The notes beneath the pieces were generated by a model. That model made no database searches. It was not told where the DNA came from and worked only from the letters and a program-made list of their open reading frames with translations. DNA of 64,000 nucleotides from Lineus longissimus (Eukaryota; Nemertea; Pilidiophora; Heteronemertea; Lineidae). Made by a program: the position numbers and the translations under genes. The stretch spans positions 5,542,953 to 5,606,952 of the forward strand of contig NC_088324.1 of the NCBI RefSeq assembly GCF_910592395.1, read 5' to 3'. Below, piece after piece: positions 1-10,761 of this stretch; the first letter of the stretch is position 1; each line of letters starts with the position of its first letter.

Positions 1-263
1 AATTTCATGATAAGTATTTTACTCTTTGCATTTTTTTGTAACGAACAATTACTTTTTTCTTGACGGAATGCAATAGAACTATTGCCATATCGGTTTCATT
101 TTTCTGGTGTATTCTCGTTTTTTTTTTCTTTTCGTTTTCGTTTATTCTGATTCGAACGAGATGACCGGTTTTCATCTTACGATGTATTATCGTGTTACTA
201 GTTTGGCTGACAGTTAACTCTGCTCTCTTTTCTTCCGTAGATTACCTTTTGTTTACAGCCATC

Positions 264-3200
264 ATGAGAACCTTCGTCGTTCTGGTGACAATAGCTGTGC
301 ATCTAGCAGCTTCAGCAGGTATGTGTTTTTTTTCACGGAAAACGGGTAAAACGTCACCGCCAAATTTCATTGGCATGATATTTTCACTGATTTTACGAAT
401 AACCTCGATTCTGTCATCAACTGTACTATCAAAAACAGATTAGTTAAAAAAAACTCTAATTTAAAAACCAGAAATATAGCCTTTCTTTCAGTAGCTGTAT
501 ATCAGGGACCAGTCTACCGATTCAGACGACTCTTGTACGTCTGGACCGCATTCGCTCTCTACTACCCAATGGCATTTACTTCTTAGTTGTTCATTTAAAC
601 ATTTCATCACCATGTTGATTGTATGTACAGCTCTTTTGGGGGGGGGGGGGGGATGGGGGCGGGGGGGGGGGGGGGGGTGATTGAATGACGTTTGAAGGGA
701 TACGGGTTCTTCTTTGCGAGATTGCTGCCCTTATCCCGCACGCATGGCGGATTTATTCGGGGGAATTTACACCAAATAACACCCGGCTGAAAGGCGTCTG
801 ACGCCATTGCCCTGGTCGGGATATGATGGAAGGGCAGATGATTCATGCACTATAGGTTATCATCAATTTCAGCAACAAGCACCTTCTGTGGTTACTGGAG
901 TATCTGTCAAGGATGGACTTAAGAAGCAGAGACACTGGGTGAACTTTCCGAAAAAAATTACAAGTCCGAAACTTAAAATATGAAATAATATAAAGAATGC
1001 TGCTTGCTAACTTATATCAAAGATACATCTTGGGTTAATAACAAATATTGAATAAATGAAACAGTCTTTCAGGTTGATATCTTCTTAATTATGAAAAACA
1101 AAATAATTTTTTGATGCAAGGAATGAGCAAACCTGTTCACTTTTCTCTGCCCAAAACTTTATCACTGCGTGAATAATGGTCATTGCTGGGGTAAGCTAGC
1201 ATTTTGCCGAAACAAATCACCTACATGTTGATAGTTTATGAGTAAATGGTGATTTTATTTGCAGCTTTTTCAATTTCTTCCGATGGGCATGATCATGAGG
1301 TTTTACAAGGAACCAGTTTTGGACCCACCTTGCACTGAAGGCCAATGTGCAGACGTGGGCATAGGCCTATACATGTATATGTTAAAGCATATGACAAATC
1401 TGTGGCCTGTACAGGAATTTTATTAGATAATCCTGAAGTATGGTAACTTTACAGGCAGTATGGCCAAGAACAACGATGTAAGAGCATGGTGAAATGACAT
1501 GTTATTCATATTACATGACTTTTCCATTCATTGATGGTTTGCAAAGCTTCATGCCACTTGTATATCTAATAAAGAGCAAACTGAAAGAGTTTTTATCATG
1601 CATCGGAAAAATCTTCGATTTCAGAGTTGTTTCGGACTGATTTTTCTGGTTCCAATGGATATTCGTAAGTATGTACGACTGTTCACGGTGTCGGGCATGG
1701 TGAATGTCGATAGAAAAATTTCGCGCGTATGGCAAGCCGTTCGTCCAATAACTTCCAAAACTTAGTTTCATGGAAGAAAACCATGGTTTTTTTCAAGCAT
1801 AGGTTTATTTTTAAAATACATAGTTTTCTTGCAAAAAACTTGGTTTCTGATTAAAAAATTGTGTTTTTTAATAATAAACCTACGCTTCTTCCATAAATCA
1901 TTGATTCATTGAGAAAAGCGTGGATTCTTCCATGAAACCACGTTTTAAAATTACTGAAAACTAGGTTTTCTTAATTATTGGACACACGGCTTGCCATATG
2001 CTCGACGTTTAGCATTCTGCCACGGATCAAGTATAGCTTTAGTGCTATAATTCCTTGATTCTGCTATATTCAGTGAATTATGTTGTTTATTACAAACCCA
2101 CGTATTATGATGATAATCTTTGTTGTTGCATATCCAGTAAAAGAAGTAAAATACGTGCACATGTATGCATTAGATGAAAAAATATACAGTGGTTATTTTT
2201 CCAAAGCCTCTTCGCAATAGTTAATAGGTCCGGACTAAAGAAGCTAATTTACATGTAGGTCCGTTTTGGGTTTTGTTTCCGGTCGGGTTTTTTACCTAAG
2301 TGACAGGAGTAATCAAACTTCTGTTTGCAATTTGCCATGTAACTTCTTCTTTTCAATACATGTAGGTCTGAAGGAGGGGCCTCGTCCGTCTATGACAACG
2401 AATTTGGCCGAAATGTTCTTCAGCTTGATGGAATCAACCAGTACGCTCTTGTCCCTGCAGTACGGTTCCAGGAAACCGACTTCACCATCGAAATGTGGTT
2501 CAAAACAACCGCAAATAACAAGAGGCAGGTCCTAATTGGCGACTGGTCAAAGCCTTGGCAGTTTCTGATTGAGGTGACGGCGAGTGGGGAAATCGAGGTC
2601 ACCCTCAGACGAAACATCAACAGTGCAGGAAGTGATCCCAAGCAGAATCTGTTGACCGCCAGAGGAGGCACCGTGGAAGTGGGCCAATGGCAGTACCTCC
2701 AAGTGAAATACGCCCACGGGCCTGGTACTTGTCTCGTTTACCTGAATGACGTCGAGGTGGCACAAAGCACTACCACTTATACGGATCACAACCTACAGGT
2801 TAACACCCACGAACAATACGAGATCGGCTACAAGAAAGACTCCAATAGCGACTACTTCAAGGGACGAATTGGCTTCCTCAGAATCCTTAACGAGGTTTTT
2901 AACCTTGCCGCCCCTGCACATGGTAAGAGGTTCAATTTTCCACCTTGACGAAGTTCGGCTTGCGATGGACTTGTAAATGTAATGAAGTTGCGATTGCTGA
3001 TCCATTACGAGTTGTGCTTCGTTTGTAGTATCTTTTCAGTTAATGTTTCAGCCATTCAATCGCAAGTGCATGCAGCCCTCGTCGACTGGAAGTGAGCATA
3101 AATAATACTTACCACTCCCTATCGCAACCCCTTCGTACGACAACCACAGAACGGTGAATTCTTTGCTTGTCGGCACACAGGCCATCCTTTCGACAGAAAG

Positions 3201-5481
3201 CGATGAACGCTGCAAGGCTCGGGCTAATAATACAACCACTTGTACAATGAGAAAACCGTACGAGTGGCCCATCCGAGTATCCAGATTGCATGAGACGAGT
3301 TTCAACGGCCTGAAAGCTTGAGACCGGTGCGGACGGTTTTTCAACAGTCAGAGTCTGGGTTGCTCACGAGCATTCTCGTGCAATACCGATATTTTTATTT
3401 GAACGCTCAGGTATTGTTCATGCATCTTTCAAACATTTCTCTCAAAATAAACTCTGCTAAGTTATGAGGAGCAGTGGGGTTTGTGTATCAAATTAAACAA
3501 CGAAAAATTTGGTTTTAAATGCTTTTGACAGCTTCCATATTTTCACCAAACCTAGCGGTTATGGTTGCCTAGCCGTAACCGCTGAATTCAAAACGAGGCT
3601 TCGTTTGTAAATACTGTAGTGCACTTAGACTGTAAAGTGCGGTTCGTTTTAAATCCAGATATTTTTTGTTGTATTATGAAAGCCGGCCCATGGTACACTG
3701 TCAGTAGTTTTAGATGAATTTGAATGGGCTTTTGAGGCATTTTTGGGAGGTTTTCATGGTCTTGTATCTGCCGGATCAATTCACTTTTGGTATTTGATAA
3801 TTGTAATGTATCTGCCTACAAATGCTTCAGCACAACCCGATCTCGACGTGGATCATTTTTTGTTAAAATCTTGGCATCGTGGCGAATTTTTATGTCATAT
3901 CAACACTTTTTGGTCATGGTTTTAGGTTATAATCTCTAACCATAGCATTAATTGATAACTAAATGTTTGTTCATAGGAATCGCATATGACTGTCATATAT
4001 CTAGACAATGCAAAGACGTGCTCAGTCCTCTGAAACTGAGAGAAAATGGGCAGAGATTGTGCACGTGTCCAAAAAACCGTAATCATTTATAAGCATTGAT
4101 TAAGACTTTTTTCACCCATTCTTACTAAATATCAAGAATCGAAGTACATACATGTATGTATGTCGAAAACCACTCGTTATACTAAGATGCTTTCTAAGAG
4201 AGCATTGACTAGGCAGTTTTTGACTTCTGTCTTGTTTTACTCGCCTGCGTGCGCCATACTTACTGTAGTTAGGCTGTGGTGGCTGATTAATCAAGAATAC
4301 GATTGTAATATCTATTTGCAGAGCTCTATCACACTGAATTCTCAGGACCTACAGATCACATTGAATCGTGAGTTAGCCATGTCACTATCCCATAGCGAAT
4401 ATAGAATTTCAGACTTTTAGTGAACAAGAGAATTTAAAACCCATTAAGAGCAGTCCAATGGAACAAGAAAAACACAATTTCTGCTTCTTTGGCAATAATT
4501 TGTGTATAACTTTATACACATCTCTTTGGCCTTGTAGTCTGATTGAGAAGTAAAACCCAGGTTCATTCACTTCATCTCTTTCAGAATCAGCGAAGGTGCC
4601 TCCTTCGTCTTCGACAGTGAGTTAAACAAACTCGTCCTGGAGCTTAATGGTACTGGGTATGCTCATGTCCCCGCGGTCAAGTTCCAGAAGCAGGACTTTA
4701 CCATCGAAATGTGGTTCAAATCAATTGCAAACGGCAAGAGGCAAGTCCTTTTCGCCGATTGGTCCAAACCATGGCAATTCATTATTGCGGTAAAGGCCGA
4801 CGGGAAGATACAGGTGGATCTCAGACGAAACATCAACAGTGCAGGAAGCGATCCGAAACAGAATCTGATTGAAGCCAGTGGTGGCTCTGTGACCCGTGGC
4901 GTTTGGCAACACCTTGTCGTCACGTATTGGCACGTGTCTGGTACGTGTGTTATTTACCTAAATGACCAAGTGGTGAGCTCCCTCAGTACCACATATCCTG
5001 ATCACGACCTACAGGTGAATGACCATCCAACCTACGAAGTCGGCTACAAGAAGGACGGCAATAGCGACTTCTTTAAGGGGCGCATTGCACTCCTGAGTGT
5101 TGATGGCAACGCGTACAACTTACTTGGCCGTTCAGGTAAGATATAATCGAAGATGCTAGATAGTCCATTCCTTTTTATTTGTCCGCATAATTTTGAGCTT
5201 TGAGCGTGAACTACTGAATGGATTTCTTTGAAGTTTGTTTGTTAATGATCTGAGCTGCGTGACCACTTTTTTGTTCAGCATTGTCAGTGGCAGGGTGCAG
5301 AAATTACGCACAATTTTCAGCAAAAAATGCATCAAACTAGAATTCCAAATCAGACGAAACGTTTTAAAGAACGCGTTTTGAGCTTTTAAGGTGGTATTAA
5401 TATTGAATTCCTTTCCATCTATGGAACTGACTTACAATGCTTTATCTCTTTTTTATAGCTTTTCCATCTTGTGACCACTAA
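264..5481 (+). CDS. Secreted protein with two laminin-G-like domains, copy 1 (six exons, intact)
   Basis: Exons 264-318, 1625-1664, 2366-2922, 4322-4367, 4585-5135 and 5459-5481 join in phase to 423 residues ending in TAA. All five introns are GT-AG. Residues 1-18 (MRTFVVLVTIAVHLAASA) are a signal peptide with an A-S-A cleavage site. Each domain is built from a mini-exon (ELFRTDFSG..., ELYHTEFSG...) plus a LamG exon, covering about residues 33-217 and 234-416. Shared marks are FTIEMWFK, DWSKPWQF, LRRNINSAGSDPKQ, GTC-[LV]-[VI]-YL and F-KGRI, as in Laminin_G_3/ConA-like lectin folds. The tail is AFPSCDH. The codon region starts after an acceptor at 239-240, so the 5' UTR begins upstream of the window. 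A poly(A) signal lies at 5583-5588. A carbohydrate- or protein-binding extracellular role is inferred from the family; the ligand is unknown. Confidence 0.82.
492..534 (+). other. Possible alternative or cryptic mini-exon in laminin-G copy 1
   Basis: An acceptor (ctttctttcag) and a GTACGT donor bound 43 bases. These would also join the signal exon to the LamG-A exon in frame, encoding AVYQGPVYRFRRL in place of ELFRTDFSG.... The segment is deleted in copies 2 and 3, and the mini-exon at 1625-1664 has clear homology to the second mini-exon. This is therefore the less likely choice. Confidence 0.25.
639..677. repeat. Poly-G tract
   Basis: Long G runs interrupted by AT and C, within intron 1 of laminin-G copy 1. 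Copies 2 and 3 carry about 450 extra bases around this point. Similar G runs occur near 23470-23486, 44667-44682 and 55074-55093 and differ in length between units. They are prone to sequencing and assembly error. Confidence 0.8.
1725..2000. mobile_element. Foldback-like element with short palindromic motif array, copy 1
   Basis: Imperfect terminal inverted repeats bound it: left ATGGCAAGCCGTTCGTCCAA near 1729-1748, right TTGGACACACGGCTTGCCAT near 1978-1997. The interior is AT-rich and made of recurring motifs such as CATGGAAGAAAACC and its complement, and AAACTAGGTTTT. It sits in intron 2, 61 bases after the first mini-exon. Copies 2 and 3 of the gene have a 754-bp version. Confidence 0.5.
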
Positions 5482-5489
5482 GATGTCTG

Positions 5490-6895
5490 CATTACTGAGA
5501 TGCATGCAAATGGCCCTTCCTCGGTTTCTTCTCAGTGAATCGCTTGATTGATGATTATTCTCCAGTATCTACTGTATACATCAATAAAATCCCTTAAAGT
5601 ATATTTATGTGTGTTTTTTGTTCTTTACGTTTTACGTTTACTGATTAGATCTGAAACTAGTCGAATAGATGAGGCATCGATCAATTTATTACGCGTGCCC
5701 TTCCTATTAGTAAAAAAACACAGCTGAATTTCCAATTTCAGTGCTCTATTTGTACTTTATCACATACTTTACAGTATTCAATAATCGATTATTGAAATCT
5801 GGTCCCCGAATATGTCAGTATATTATTAGATGTTCGCCAACCTGGGCCTTTACCACTCTAGCAACAAAGCAAATATGGCTATGTTATCTACCCTAAGTCG
5901 CTAAGTTCGTATTGTTCTTTTAAATCTGGGGGACCCTTAATCTCTTTCCTGTTGTTTTGTAACGTACATTGGCTTGTGGTAGACTCTTGTATTTTCTTGA
6001 GTCTATACGTCTAAATCCACTTTTAGTTCTTATGTTCAAATATACTCCTATCACCTGTATTTTGATCGGAGCCATCAATGTCCACTATGTTTGGACTACC
6101 TAATGCATCCCGACTTCTTTCCCCAAACACGGCATATCCGATTCAACACGTCCCTTCAAATCCAAGTAGGTCCGATTTTATTAAAAATTGCCGGTATATT
6201 TGCGTGTATGAAAAGGGATACACTTTAGAATCTCGACATTTACAGGTCTACTGTATTTAGATCATTTCGGAAGCTTGAAAAACAGCACAGTGATTGTTTT
6301 AAATGCAGCACAGTTTTCTCGCCAGAAGTAGTTGTGCCCCAAGGAACCAACCCTATACTAAAGTTTGTTCATTATGTCCAATTGGTCATTGAAAGCAACT
6401 TATGATAAAAGTTATTTTATCACAAGCTGAAGTATTTACCTTGTAAATATTTCGTCCTTACACCAAGGATTTCTTCAGTACACTGACTGACAGAGGCAAT
6501 TTTGACACTAGATGCGCTGATTTCGTTCCTTACAACGTTTCTAGAACTAGTATGTTGCCACCACCTTGAAAAGAAGTACCGCGGATGTAGATCAGGAAAG
6601 AATCTTTCTTAATGCTGTGAGGCTATCGCAACACACCACAAAGCCCGCAATGCCCTACGCTTCTTTTGTAGTTCTCCGTACAATCATCTTAAAATCCACT
6701 ATTAATAGTCAGCTTTTATTCATAAAGATGATATTTTGTTTTATTTATTAATAAAAGAAAACGTTTTATTTAAGAAAGTGGCACTAATTCGGCCTGAATA
6801 AGATTTACAGTCTGAACTGGCGACACTGTTTATGACGTATGATTGTCAAAGCCCTGAATCTCGGGATGCTGACATCCAAGATAGCGGCAATTAAT
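5490..6895. other. Gene-poor stretch, unit A start
   Basis: It holds the 3' UTR end and poly(A) signal of laminin-G copy 1, then AT-rich DNA with only short ORFs that resemble nothing. From about 5.55 kb onward the match to 36.25 kb and beyond becomes nearly perfect, unlike the more diverged laminin-G exons before it. Confidence 0.6.
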
Positions 6896-6899
6896 CAAA

Positions 6900-7780
6900 T
6901 TAAGTGCCTGATTTTTTTAAATTTCGGCACGAGGGCGAGTTTGTGACAGAGGTAGCTCTGCTGACGTCAGCTGACCTCCAGGGTTCTCGGATTTGAAGGT
7001 CTAATCGTATGTGTGGGACAGTTGAAAGCCACCGTCTCTGTTCGTGGCTGGCTGTTTTTTTACGGATGTGGATGGCTTCTCTCCATTTCCGGCCCAAGAA
7101 TGGTATCGGTGTCGATGATCTTGAAATTGTCTATATCCACCTGGTTTCCCTTGTTCATAGCATGTTCGGAGATGACTGACTTGAAGGATTTCTCACGAAC
7201 GGACTTCCGGTGTTCCTCCAGGCGGTTACGTAACTGGCGACCACTTTCGCCAATGTACGTATCATCACAGTCTTGACATCCGGTCTGATAAATTTCACTA
7301 CATTTTAGTTCGGTGCCACGTCAAAATCTCTAGTAGTTGAAGACAAGTTGCACGCCGTTTTTGTTATAGATGCACACCACCTTTTCGCTGAGTCCTTGGG
7401 TCCTTGGGACTACGAGGCCTTTGTTAGAACGCTTAGCGGTAGATGCCTCCGGGTTGTTAGACACGACCGGTTTCTATGTACGCTTAAACACCCATGGGGG
7501 TAACCACACTTAGAAAGAGCAGACTCTCCCTTTCTTCCAGCTTGTCACTTTCCGTTGTCACTATGATGTCATAACGGTGAAGCAATGTCCTGACTACACC
7601 CACTTTTTGATTCAATGGGTGATACGACTGAAAGTTTAAATACTGGTCGGTGTGTGTGGGCTTGCGAAAAACACTAAGACTGTCTGAGTTATCGGTATCA
7701 CCTACTTCAAACAATCAAGCTTTCTTCTCACAAGTTTCCCTTTCAACTACTGTTATATTTTTAAGTAGTTCCAAATATTT
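6900..7780 (-). mobile_element. Penelope-like retroelement 3' remnant (RT end plus GIY-YIG), unit A
   Basis: Read on the minus strand, 7484-7714 encodes SLSVFRKPTHTDQYLNFQSY and HPLNQKVGVVRTLLHR. This is the typical end of a Penelope reverse transcriptase. Further on, near 7100-7320, comes CQDCDDTYIGESGRQLRNRL followed by EEHRKSVREKSFKSVISEHA, the GIY-YIG endonuclease region. A shift near 7095 moves the frame into GRKWREAIHIRKK. A stop also lies just upstream of the RT segment. It is a dead 5'-truncated copy, immediately 3' of the GT31 gene on the same strand. Confidence 0.82.
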
Positions 7781-7919
7781 TGTTATCTTTGTGTAACCAG
7801 GTACACCATGGACAGCTTGTAATTTTAACATGACACACTTACCTTTTTTCACTGCCGGTTCCATCCACATCAGACCAGAAATAGCACATCCACAGTACTT
7901 TTGTAAGTTTTATTTAGGC

Positions 7920-8606
7920 CTACGTGGCACATACTCCGAAGAACGCGTCATCATGAGGAAACGTCTGCCTCGGAATGCTGTAGACTCGTGGGACATGAAA
8001 GGATGCGTGATGAATCTCAAGAACAGCGTCTTGTGAAAATAGAGCAGCAAAGCCACAGACGAGGGGTGGTAGGGTGTCATCTTTATAATCTTCTCGAAAT
8101 AGATACCACTTACCTTTAGCATTCCTGTTTGGGCCTGAATACAAATTGTGCAAACCTGCATAAACGAATGTAGCATTATTTGCCTCTAAACCTATTGCAT
8201 AGTCGATGATGTGTTCATAGATCACTAACACATCGTCATCAATTTTCAACATGAATTTTACGTGTGGACATTTCGTCAACGTCCATCTATAAGATTCCAG
8301 AGCCTTATGCGTCAAGTTGCGGTATGCTTCTCTGCTGTTTACCTGGATAATATCATTGTAAATTAAACTCTCATTGCGTAATTTTGTATCTATCTTGGGA
8401 TCATCTACTCTTGCGGTCAAAAAAATCATGCGAAATCTCTTCCGCCGATAAAATAGCCGCGCCACCTTTAAAGAATCCCTCATTTTCGCACGACGATTGA
8501 AATGCATTGGCGTACTCACCACCATAACGAGCAAGTATATATTATCGTCGCACGAAGGAGGTGACGAAGTCAGATCGTCCACCAAGAGTGATGCTCGATG
8601 TAACAT
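7920..8606 (-). CDS. GT31 family (beta-1,3-galactosyltransferase-like) protein, truncated, unit A
   Basis: Single open frame of 228 residues. The ATG at 8606 has a perfect GCCACCATG context, and a stop lies upstream in frame, so I chose it over an earlier TTG. Family marks: the start of the catalytic domain (NIYLLVMVVSTPMHFNRRAK, 22-41), YNDIIQVNSREAYRNLTHKA (83-102), W108, the metal-binding DDD at 123-125 within KFMLKIDDDVLV, CGFAALFSQDAV (184-194) in place of the usual SGxGYVLS, and HDDAFFG (218-224) in place of EDVFVG. The family transfers a sugar from a UDP donor in the Golgi. No membrane anchor is present in this frame, and the protein stops soon after the EDV-like motif, where relatives continue for tens of residues. 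A poly(A) signal (7909-7914, minus) lies directly after the stop. It may be a decayed gene or one with unrecognised further exons. Confidence 0.75.
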   Translation of the reverse strand: MLHRASLLVDDLTSSPPSCDDNIYLLVMVVSTPMHFNRRAKMRDSLKVARLFYRRKRFRMIFLTARVDDPKIDTKLRNESLIYNDIIQVNSREAYRNLTHKALESYRWTLTKCPHVKFMLKIDDDVLVIYEHIIDYAIGLEANNATFVYAGLHNLYSGPNRNAKGKWYLFREDYKDDTLPPLVCGFAALFSQDAVLEIHHASFHVPRVYSIPRQTFPHDDAFFGVCAT

Positions 8607-8769
8607 GGTGGCTGTCTTCTCGTCGATAGTTTTCAAGTTAAGTTAGTCCTAATCGGGTGTTTTTAACTGTGAATCAGTAGATTTGAAATGCTTTTTTACA
8701 GCGGATGTCTTTGTCACCCGGGAACTCATAGATGTGTTACTAGTGTTATGAATTGTTTCTCGAATGACA

Positions 8770-8931
8770 TTAGAGTGGTAAACCCCAGATGCAGTTCGTC
8801 CCATATTTATTGTCTCGTCGACGGAATCGTCGGCATTGAGTCGAAAGAGATACAGAATGAATCACAAAATAATAACAGGCAGCGTTCACAGTCACAACGG
8901 CGAGAACTGAAAGAAGTAATAGCGACCTCAT
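8770..8931 (-). CDS. Small ORF with strong signal-peptide-like N-terminus, upstream of GT31 (unit A)
   Basis: 53 codons beginning MRSLLLLSVLAVVTVNA, a textbook signal peptide or type II anchor, followed by ACYYFVIHSVSLSTQ and a basic, Cys-containing tail. It lies 164 bases upstream of the GT31 ATG on the same strand but out of frame with it. It could be a separate small secreted protein or the missing anchor exon of the GT31 gene. No convincing donor/acceptor pair joining them was found. The ORF appears identical in unit B. Confidence 0.35.
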   Translation of the reverse strand: MRSLLLLSVLAVVTVNAACYYFVIHSVSLSTQCRRFRRRDNKYGTNCIWGLPL

Positions 8932-9041
8932 CGATATCTAAAGCAGACATGAAATCGATGCAGTTTTTCTATCCTTATCTTGTACAATGTAATTTTGTCA
9001 CCAGCGCTGATATCTTGGAAGACCCAACAGGAAATCGTTAG

Positions 9042-10289
9042 GTCAGATCTTCCAGAGACACCGAGCCTTTGGTGATGTTGGCCTTTCCGAGAGGGCGTAC
9101 ATCTTGACCTGCAGTGTGCCGATAGAAGGCCACAAAGGGTCACGTCCAGGCAAATGAAAAATCGTAGAAAATCGAAGAAATCGAGGAGTCCGTAAAATGT
9201 GTGAATAAATAAAAGTATTTTCATGAGAACATTTAGTGAAGGTACAAGCCTGAAAATAATGAACCGTGAATTCAGAACTTACGTTTTTTTATAGTTAAGA
9301 TTATGATTCAGGATTTTAGGAGAGTTTTTGGAAATTTTGAATTTCATAGAATTAGGAGTGTTAATTGTAAATTGTCGGGACCGAGGTCAGCATCAGGGTG
9401 TACGGCTACGGAGTAACCCCTTTATAAGTAGCCAACCGCCGCGAATGCGTCGTTAAACAGGAAGACCCTGACTCGTCATGACTGACCAATCAGGAAACGC
9501 CAAATCATCGATCTCTAAATGATTTGGCCGGAAAATGAACATTTCGGCCCTTATGCAAACCAGCAAAGGCCTATTGTCCCGGCGGTCCCTAAATATTAGG
9601 GGCAATAGCATTCTAGACGATTTTTTCCGTGTTAACGTTAGAAACTAAGATGCAAAAACCTTAGTGGTCAAAATGACCTCTTCGCTGAGCAGGTGACTTT
9701 GGCTTCCATCTCATAATATTTTGACAAGATGGCAGCGATGCAATTTGCGACGAGGGAAGGTTTGCTAAGTGTGGTTGATGAGTCTGATACGAGTAAAATA
9801 TCACGGTAGGATGTCGGGTTAGTTTTTAAAACAGAACAACATTGCAAAACCCAAAAATCTAATATCAATTCAATTTATTTGTTCAATTTTATAAGGCCTC
9901 TCGTAGCCCATACAAAACTTTTACACAAAATACTCGTACATTCTGCTTCCGTATGAATCATAATTGTGTAACCTCTGCTACAGTGAATGTAGTTTACACA
10001 TATCTGGCGCGACATCGTTCGTAGTCGTCTCTCTTGTCCATGGATAGGTGACGGGGGATACGCTCCACAAGTAATCGAACACGCCATAGATGTCAATATC
10101 TACAATCGACTCTATGCCTTTTTTCTTAACTACAGCGAAACCACAACTACATGTAATTGTCCAATTTGGCTGTGCGGCTAAAATATATGTTTTTCTAATA
10201 AGCTTCATTAATATCGTTTGGATACCGAGTAAGCTGATTCCTGCTAGTGCTAGCGGGAAGATCCGCCATTTTACTCTCAATCATATATA
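9042..10289. other. Non-coding stretch between GT31 and the GPCR, unit A
   Basis: No recognisable gene. It contains a short hairpin around 9570-9610 (CTATTGTCCC...GGGGCAATAG). Small ORFs on both strands resemble nothing known. Confidence 0.5.
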
Positions 10290-10719
10290 GCGTGTTCGAT
10301 TTCTAGCGCCGCACTTCGGTAAGCACCTGATCTCGCGCCTTGAAGCGCATGCACAGTATGAATGAAGTGAGCCAGAACGCTCTCGCGCCAGACCCGAGTA
10401 AATTTAGGGTAGTTGCGTAAAAAAGAATGACCAGACACCAGACCGGGTGTGGGTAAACCACAAAAACTACCTTATTTGCCAAATTTGTCACATCTTGATA
10501 TCAATTCCTTCCAACACTTATTCTAAATTATTTTTGTCAAAAAAAACTGCAGTCTGATGCAATAAAACACATTGTGTACATCGCAAAGCCGATCACTTGC
10601 GGCGGCCATTCTATACCGAAGTAACACACCCGAGATTCGCTCACTTCGGCCTGGCGCGAGATGAGGCGCCATTACCAAAAAACGCTCTGGCGCTTACTTG
10701 CGCTAGTTATCGAACACGC
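10290..10719. mobile_element. TA-flanked miniature inverted-repeat element upstream of the GPCR, unit A
   Basis: Left end GCGTGTTCGATTTCTAGCGC, right end (complement) GCGTGTTCGATAACTAGCGC, flanked by TA at 10288-10289 and 10720-10721. The interior has further GC-rich inverted segments and no protein. It ends 42 bases before the GPCR start codon, so it probably supplies much of the 5' leader or promoter region. Confidence 0.6.
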
Positions 10720-10761
10720 TACTCTACATGTGCATACCAAATCATCCATTGCAAACGCAGT

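Noticed and set aside
6922-6936. TTTCGGCACGAGG resembling a cDNA-library adaptor (vector contamination)
   Set aside because: It continues without break into the Penelope coding remnant and is identical in unit B, so it is genomic.
8688-9041. 117-codon plus-strand ORF opposite the GT31 upstream region
   Set aside because: No recognisable domain; the opposite strand holds the more credible signal-peptide frame.
10597-10761. N-terminal extension of the GPCR frame from 10597
   Set aside because: Most of it lies in a miniature transposon and reads as non-membrane, low-sense protein. The ATG at 10762 has a strong context.
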